5,132 bases of DNA, taken from Chloroflexota bacterium. Lineage in GTDB: Bacteria; Chloroflexota; Dehalococcoidia; Lucifugimonadales; Australimonadaceae. Below, piece by piece: positions 3,972-5,132 of this stretch (position 1 is the stretch's first letter; each line of letters begins with the position of its first letter). Below the pieces are notes generated by a model. The model searched no databases, was not told the origin of the DNA, and worked only from the letters and a program-made list of their open reading frames with translations. The stretch is from the NCBI GenBank assembly GCA_026713505.1, contig JAPOOH010000571.1, positions 1 to 5,132 of the forward strand. Reading direction: 5' to 3'. Position numbers and translations under genes: made by a program.

Positions 3972-5132
3972 CGCCCTCCCGCGGGTCGTACGCGGACTCG
4001 GGTCCGAACACGGTCCATTCCTCAAGCCAGTTCCCCTTCCGGCCGAAGGCCCCGATGTAGCCCTCCCCCTCGTCGTGCAGGGCCGGCGAATCCGCCTTCG
4101 GCCGCGGGTCGGGGTTGGCGAAGTCGCGCACGTCGCGCAGCCTGGGCTCGCGGTGCGAGATGAACTCCACCTCGTCCTGGATGCCGCCCCACAGGGTGCG
4201 GGGGGCGCTGCCGTACAGCAGCGCCCCGCTGACCGAGCTCTCGCCCTCGTGGAAGAGCAGCGCGGAGCGGCCGCGGGCGTCGATGGCGCCAGCCAGGAAG
4301 CGGGTCGTGAGCAGGTCGCGGACCCGCACGCCGCTGCCCGTGGAGAGCCGCAGCGCCACGGCCTTCCGCTCGCGCCTGCCGTAGGGGAATGCATGCACCA
4401 GGGTGACGTTGGACAGCGTCGGCAGCGAGCGCGGCTCGGCGTCATGTTTCTGGTCGTCGTTGCCGCCGGCGAGACCGTCCAGGCCCGTGTTGCCGTGCTG
4501 GACGTACAGGTGCGCGGCGGACCCGCGCCAGCCGCGCTCCCAGGACAGGCCTGCGCTGCGCGAGCCGCTGGCGACGCAGTGGTCGCAGCGGGCGCTGCCG
4601 CCGGAGAAGGCAAAGCCGGCGCCCAGGCTGTGGCGGGCCTGGACGTGGTCGAGCAGGGTGGCGCCGCCGGTCCCGTACAGCCCGATCGCGGGAGCGGGGG
4701 CCTGCGCCTCGTCGGCCGCCCCGGCGAACTCGACGCGCACGTAGCGCAGCAGGCCGCTGAAGCCGTCCGCTTCCGTGCCCCCGTAGACCCGCCGTTCGGC
4801 CGGCAGCACGCCCGGCGCCACACCCTGCTGGCGGGTCACCGGGGCCTTGCCGAGGATGCGCAGGCCGCCCCAGCAGCCGGGCCGGCGCTGTCCCACGAGT
4901 GACGAGCAGGTCAGCACGACGGGTGCCTGGCGGGTGCCCTCGGCGACGAGCCGGCCCCCGGGCTCGACGATGATCGCCGTGTTGGAGCCGAAGGCCAGCA
5001 CGACCGTGCCGGCCTCGATGGTGAGCGTGGCGCCGTCGCGGACGAACAGCTGGTGGCCCAGGTAGTAGAGCGTGTCGCTGCGCAGGGTGGCGTCGGTGCG
5101 GATCTCGCGGTCGAAGCCGCGCCGGTTGAGCA
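3955..5132 (-). CDS. Secreted right-handed parallel beta-helix repeat protein (N-terminus outside window)
   Basis: The frame is open from the window edge at 5132 to TAG 3957-3955, giving 391 visible residues; a GTG at 5001 is internal, not the start. It opens with the repeat style of surface beta-helix proteins: LFVRDGATLTIEAGTVV, then a further coil ending 'VEPGGRLVAEGT'. Next comes the family signature CWGGLRILGKAP (Trp at about residue 87), followed by VYGGTEADGFSGLLRYVRVEFAG, a segment like 'GLYGTGGATLLDHVQ', and 'FSGGSARCDHCVASG'. Related proteins, common in Proteobacteria and Bacteroidetes, carry 'YGG....SG.LKYVRIEFAG' and 'IDHIQV'. The role is probably extracellular or cell-surface; no enzyme activity can be assigned. 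It is followed by, and overlaps, the small coiled-coil protein, suggesting an operon. Cysteine pairs (around residues 75-86, and CDHC) may form disulfides. Confidence 0.8.
   Translation of the reverse strand, partial: LNRRGFDREIRTDATLRSDTLYYLGHQLFVRDGATLTIEAGTVVLAFGSNTAIIVEPGGRLVAEGTRQAPVVLTCSSLVGQRRPGCWGGLRILGKAPVTRQQGVAPGVLPAERRVYGGTEADGFSGLLRYVRVEFAGAADEAQAPAPAIGLYGTGGATLLDHVQARHSLGAGFAFSGGSARCDHCVASGSRSAGLSWERGWRGSAAHLYVQHGNTGLDGLAGGNDDQKHDAEPRSLPTLSNVTLVHAFPYGRRERKAVALRLSTGSGVRVRDLLTTRFLAGAIDARGRSALLFHEGESSVSGALLYGSAPRTLWGGIQDEVEFISHREPRLRDVRDFANPDPRPKADSPALHDEGEGYIGAFGRKGNWLEEWTVFGPESAYDPREGDDAGN

Noticed and set aside
3513..4823. Long minus-strand frame upstream of 3971 running into the small coiled-coil gene
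   Set aside because: Above 3971 it is a Pro/Ala/Thr/Arg-rich shadow of the beta-helix gene, which has clear family motifs in another frame. Only the part below 3971 looks real.
3532..4902. 456-codon + strand frame across the beta-helix region
   Set aside because: Ala/Gly/Arg-rich composition without domain signatures, antisense to the beta-helix gene; a typical stop-poor shadow in GC-rich DNA.

Overview
This is a GC-rich chromosomal or plasmid segment, most likely from a proteobacterium (possibly Gammaproteobacteria; the genus cannot be named from the sequence). It is a patch of stacked mobile-element debris next to ordinary chromosomal genes.

Layout, left to right: (1) 1-186, the C-terminal end of an IS630-family transposase on the + strand. 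(2) about 194-2733, a 'recombinase in trio' (RIT) type element bounded by long inverted repeats. It carries an intact first tyrosine recombinase (ritA, 322-1572) translationally coupled to a second one (ritB, from 1569) that breaks off near 2088. It ends with the last 72 codons of the third (ritC, 2421-2639). The missing end of ritB and start of ritC have been replaced by about 330 bp containing the C-terminal 72 codons of an unrelated tyrosine recombinase on the minus strand (2399-2181). The two C-terminal fragments face away from each other across a perfect 20-bp palindrome (2400-2419), and both begin at the conserved HxxR box. (3) 2723-3334 (minus), a DUF4338/DruA-like protein cut off by the right end of the RIT element. 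(4) about 3433-3971 (minus), a small secreted or membrane-anchored coiled-coil protein with a probable frameshift and a doubtful C-terminus. (5) 3955-5132 (minus), a secreted right-handed beta-helix repeat protein whose N-terminus lies outside the window. Genes 4 and 5 overlap and look like one operon read from right to left.

Main points for a second look: the head-to-head fusion of two recombinase C-termini around a palindrome; a hairpin that would hide the ritA ribosome binding site and start codon in read-through transcripts but probably not in transcripts from the element's own candidate promoter; the bipartite ends of the element; and signs that the IS630-family element inserted into the CTAG at the RIT end. 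ritA keeps all its catalytic residues and both element ends are present, so the element may still be mobilisable if the missing partners are supplied from elsewhere.
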